Shown here piece after piece: positions 62,071 through 64,000 of a DNA stretch of 64,000 bases. The notes under the pieces are model-generated. The model worked only from the letters and a program-made list of their open reading frames with translations, had not been told where the DNA came from and searched no databases. A program made the translations under genes and the position numbers. This stretch comes from Staphylococcus succinus. Its GTDB lineage: Bacteria > Bacillota > Bacilli > Staphylococcales > Staphylococcaceae. Where the stretch lies: positions 434,001 through 498,000 of the forward strand of contig NZ_CP118976.1 of assembly GCF_029024945.1 (NCBI RefSeq), read 5' to 3'. Within the stretch, counting starts at the first letter, position 1. The number at the start of each line of letters is the position of its first letter.

Positions 62071-62775
62071 ATGATAGAGTTACAGGATAAGGTGGCAATT
62101 GTAACAGGTGCGAGTAGTGGAATAGGAGCGAGTATTGCACATGCGCTTTCTAATCATGGTGTGAAAGTAGTATTGTCTGGACGAAATGAATCACGTTTAA
62201 ATGCAGTGGCAAAACGCATTCAAGAAGAAGTACAAACAGAGGTGGATACGTTAACTGTAGATGTCACACAAAAAAGTGATATTGAACGACTTGTGCGTCA
62301 TACTCAGGAAAAATTTGGTAGGGTGGATATATTAGTAAATAGCGCTGGTAAGATGCTTTCATCAGCAATTACAGATGATGATGTAGATGCTTGGGATACG
62401 ATGCTTGATGTTAATGTGAAAGGTACACTTTATGGTATACATGCAGTATTACCGGAATTTTTAAAACAGTCTAGTGGTCATATTATCAATATTTCATCTA
62501 TTTCTGGTTTTGAAGTCACAAAAAAAAGTACGCTATATAGCGCAACGAAAGCAGCTATACACTCTATTACTCAAGGTTTAGAAAAGGAATTAGCGAAGAC
62601 AGGTGTGAGAGCTACAAGTATTTCGCCTGGCATGGTAGATACACCATTGAGTGGAGATACAGATTGGGGAGAACGTAAAAAGCTGGACCCTAACGACATT
62701 GCAGAAGCAGTGCTATATGCATTACAACAACCGAGTCATGTTAACGTGAATGAAATAACAGTACGCCCTGTTTAA
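62071..62775 (+). CDS. Short-chain dehydrogenase/reductase, classical SDR
   Basis: The 234-residue NAD(P)-dependent oxidoreductase has the dinucleotide motif VTGASSGIGASIAHAL, NNAG-like VNSAGKM, catalytic Ser in IINISSISGFE and the YSATK pair (Tyr and Lys of YxxxK). SISPGMVDTPLSG follows. The basic GRNES after strand 2 favours NADPH. Relatives such as YdfG-type enzymes reduce 3-hydroxy acids or carbonyls; the substrate is not inferable. GGAAGAT precedes the ATG. Confidence 0.88.
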   Translation: MIELQDKVAIVTGASSGIGASIAHALSNHGVKVVLSGRNESRLNAVAKRIQEEVQTEVDTLTVDVTQKSDIERLVRHTQEKFGRVDILVNSAGKMLSSAITDDDVDAWDTMLDVNVKGTLYGIHAVLPEFLKQSSGHIINISSISGFEVTKKSTLYSATKAAIHSITQGLEKELAKTGVRATSISPGMVDTPLSGDTDWGERKKLDPNDIAEAVLYALQQPSHVNVNEITVRPV

Positions 62776-62837
62776 ATAAGATACATGAAATATAAATAAT
62801 GCTTCAGGTAATAGTGAAAAATGAAAGAAGTGATAAT

Positions 62838-63338
62838 ATGTTCATTCGGTATTTAAATGAAGATGACGTAGAGCAATATAGAGCTTTACGTTTAACATCA
62901 TTAAAGACGGATCCAAACGGTTTTGCTTCGACATATGATAGAGAAATTAAATTACCTATGGATGCGTTCAAATCACGCATTGCCTCTTCCTCAGAAAAAT
63001 TTACGATGGGGACTTTTGAGCATGAAAAATTAATTTGTATGGCGACGTTTTATAGTGAAACTTTAGAAAAGGTTCAACACAAAGGCAATTTAGTTGGCGT
63101 ATATTGTCATGTTGATTTTAGAAGACAGGGGTTAGCACAACAATTGATACACAACATTATAGATATTGTCACTCAACAAGGCAAAGTAAAGACAATCGCT
63201 TTATCTGTCTTATCGGACAATTATCATGCAATTGCTTTATATGAAAAGTTAGGTTTTAGAAGATATGGCATCGAACCGAAATCATTGTTTGATGGAAATG
63301 TTTATTATGATGAAGATTTAATGTGTTTAGAACTTTAA
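62838..63338 (+). CDS. GNAT N-acetyltransferase
   Basis: The 166-residue acetyltransferase begins MFIRYLNEDDVEQYRALRLTSLKTDPNGFASTYDREI and contains the acetyl-CoA loop VGVYCHVDFRRQGLAQQLIHNI and the late SVLSDNYHAIALYEKLGFRRYG. The pattern fits YhhY/RimI-like enzymes of unknown acceptor. I chose the ATG at 62838, with GAAGTGAT upstream, over an ATG at 62799 that adds a 13-residue unrelated leader. It follows the SDR gene closely (62 bases) and may share its transcript. Confidence 0.82.
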   Translation: MFIRYLNEDDVEQYRALRLTSLKTDPNGFASTYDREIKLPMDAFKSRIASSSEKFTMGTFEHEKLICMATFYSETLEKVQHKGNLVGVYCHVDFRRQGLAQQLIHNIIDIVTQQGKVKTIALSVLSDNYHAIALYEKLGFRRYGIEPKSLFDGNVYYDEDLMCLEL

Positions 63339-63376
63339 TGGCAATATGAGGATAATTATTTAAGGAGGGGTACTGA

Positions 63377-63931
63377 ATGGAAACAAACTGCGTGATAGAA
63401 CATACCCGTATTATGGAGACAAACTTTATTATTGAGACGGAACGTTTATTTTTAATTCGACCTTCGCACTATTATCTTGAAAAGCTACACCAATTACATG
63501 CTAATCCTAAAACTAATCTATATAATCCCGATGGGCCACATCAAAGCATTGAAGAAACTAAAGCGATGCTTAAAACATGGATGAATCATTGGTTGAGATA
63601 TAGCTTTGGATATTGTTTAATGATTGAAAAGAAAACAGGTAAAATGTTAGGAATATGTGGATTGAGCTATAAACAATTAGATGGTGAAACATATTTAAAT
63701 TTAGCTTATAGACTTGAAACGCAACATACGCGTAAAGGTTATACTAAAGAAGCATGTAAGGCAGTTATTGAGAATGTGAAAACGACTGCAAAAGTAAATA
63801 ATAAAATATTAGTTCGTACAAAAATAAATAATTTGCCATCTATTAAGACTGCAGAATCATTAGGTTTCGTAAGAGATAGTCATTATGATGATTTTGAATC
63901 CTATGATGACGTTTATTTTTTTGAATCCTAA
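63377..63931 (+). CDS. GNAT N-acetyltransferase, RimJ/RimL type
   Basis: The 184-residue protein has the RimJ/RimL layout: FIIETERLFLIRPSHYYLEKLHQLHANPKTNLYNPDGPHQSIEETKAML, FGYCLMIEKKTGKMLGICGLS, YRLETQHTRKGYTKEACKAVIE (acetyl-CoA loop, with KG in place of the usual GxG) and NNLPSIKTAESLGFV. Its first 12 residues (METNCVIEHTRI) are followed by a similar METNFIIETERL, so the ATG at 63413 is a second plausible start, but the strong AAGGAGGGG favours 63377. It lies 38 bases after the previous acetyltransferase. Confidence 0.8.
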   Translation: METNCVIEHTRIMETNFIIETERLFLIRPSHYYLEKLHQLHANPKTNLYNPDGPHQSIEETKAMLKTWMNHWLRYSFGYCLMIEKKTGKMLGICGLSYKQLDGETYLNLAYRLETQHTRKGYTKEACKAVIENVKTTAKVNNKILVRTKINNLPSIKTAESLGFVRDSHYDDFESYDDVYFFES

Positions 63932-63940
63932 AGTATAAAT

Positions 63941-63984
63941 AATATGCCTGCACATCAAATGAGCTTTGTGCAGGTATATTATTT
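63941..63984 (+). terminator. Terminator after the last acetyltransferase gene
   Basis: ATGCCTGCACA pairs with TGTGCAGGTAT with one G-T pair, then a T-rich tail to the window end. Confidence 0.75.
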
Positions 63985-64000
63985 ATTATGTTGTAAGATA

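Noticed and set aside
1..64000. CRISPR array, insertion sequence, prophage, tRNA or rRNA genes
   Set aside because: I looked for regularly spaced repeats, transposase or integrase motifs and RNA gene signatures on both strands and saw none; a computed search would be more sensitive.

Overview
The window is AT-rich, Gram-positive chromosomal DNA with strong AGGAGG-type ribosome binding sites and frequent TTG/GTG starts. Gene content points to Staphylococcus: a staphylococcal sortase A, the nanE-nanR-nanK-nanA-nanT sialic acid cluster, the small synthetase RelP, the mhqR-mhqE-mhqD quinone locus and class III fructose-1,6-bisphosphatase. A LacZ-type beta-galactosidase with a LacP-type permease and an AraC-type LacR, a gntRKP operon and a UidA beta-glucuronidase suggest the novobiocin-resistant S. 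saprophyticus/xylosus/cohnii side of the genus rather than S. aureus. The species is inference.

Layout. 0.1-6.2 kb: small membrane protein, haloacid dehalogenase-like HAD, PAP2 phosphatase, thiC behind a TPP riboswitch, an acetyltransferase and srtA. 6.2-11.5 kb: sialic acid catabolism. 11.6-14 kb: flavin oxidoreductases and a Cof-type HAD phosphatase. 14.1-20.1 kb: beta-glucoside PTS operon (two GH1 phospho-beta-glucosidases, EIIBCA, LicT/BglG antiterminator) with its promoter, cre and RAT/terminator leader visible. 20.3-29.1 kb: ring-cleavage-type VOC proteins, zinc-binding lipoprotein, aldehyde dehydrogenase, the MhqR quinone-resistance cluster and an isochorismatase-fold protein. 29.1-36.4 kb: DASS anion transporter and the lactose locus. 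36.7-46.2 kb: cation/proton antiporter, fbp, putP, DedA protein, ACS-type MFS transporter, monooxygenase, acetolactate decarboxylase. 46.5-54.4 kb: FUSC membrane protein, DUF2188 protein, relP, gntRKP. 54.8-61 kb: YkvI-family membrane protein, AraC regulator, glucuronide permease and beta-glucuronidase. 61.2-64 kb: small proteins, SDR and two acetyltransferases.

The theme is scavenging of plant- and host-derived sugars (sialic acid, beta-glucosides, lactose, gluconate, glucuronides), each locus with its own regulator. Perfect or one-mismatch cre sites (CcpA) lie before bglP, lacP, the ACS transporter, gntR, gntP and the glucuronide genes, so most of these loci look catabolite-repressed. A second theme is detoxification of electrophiles and quinones.

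I saw no phage, transposase, CRISPR array, rRNA or tRNA, and no clearly novel multi-gene system. The best leads are regulatory: a complete switching architecture in the thiC leader, paired MhqR-type operators before a duplicated dioxygenase operon, a rearranged lac locus, and several long inverted repeats in promoters with no assigned regulator.
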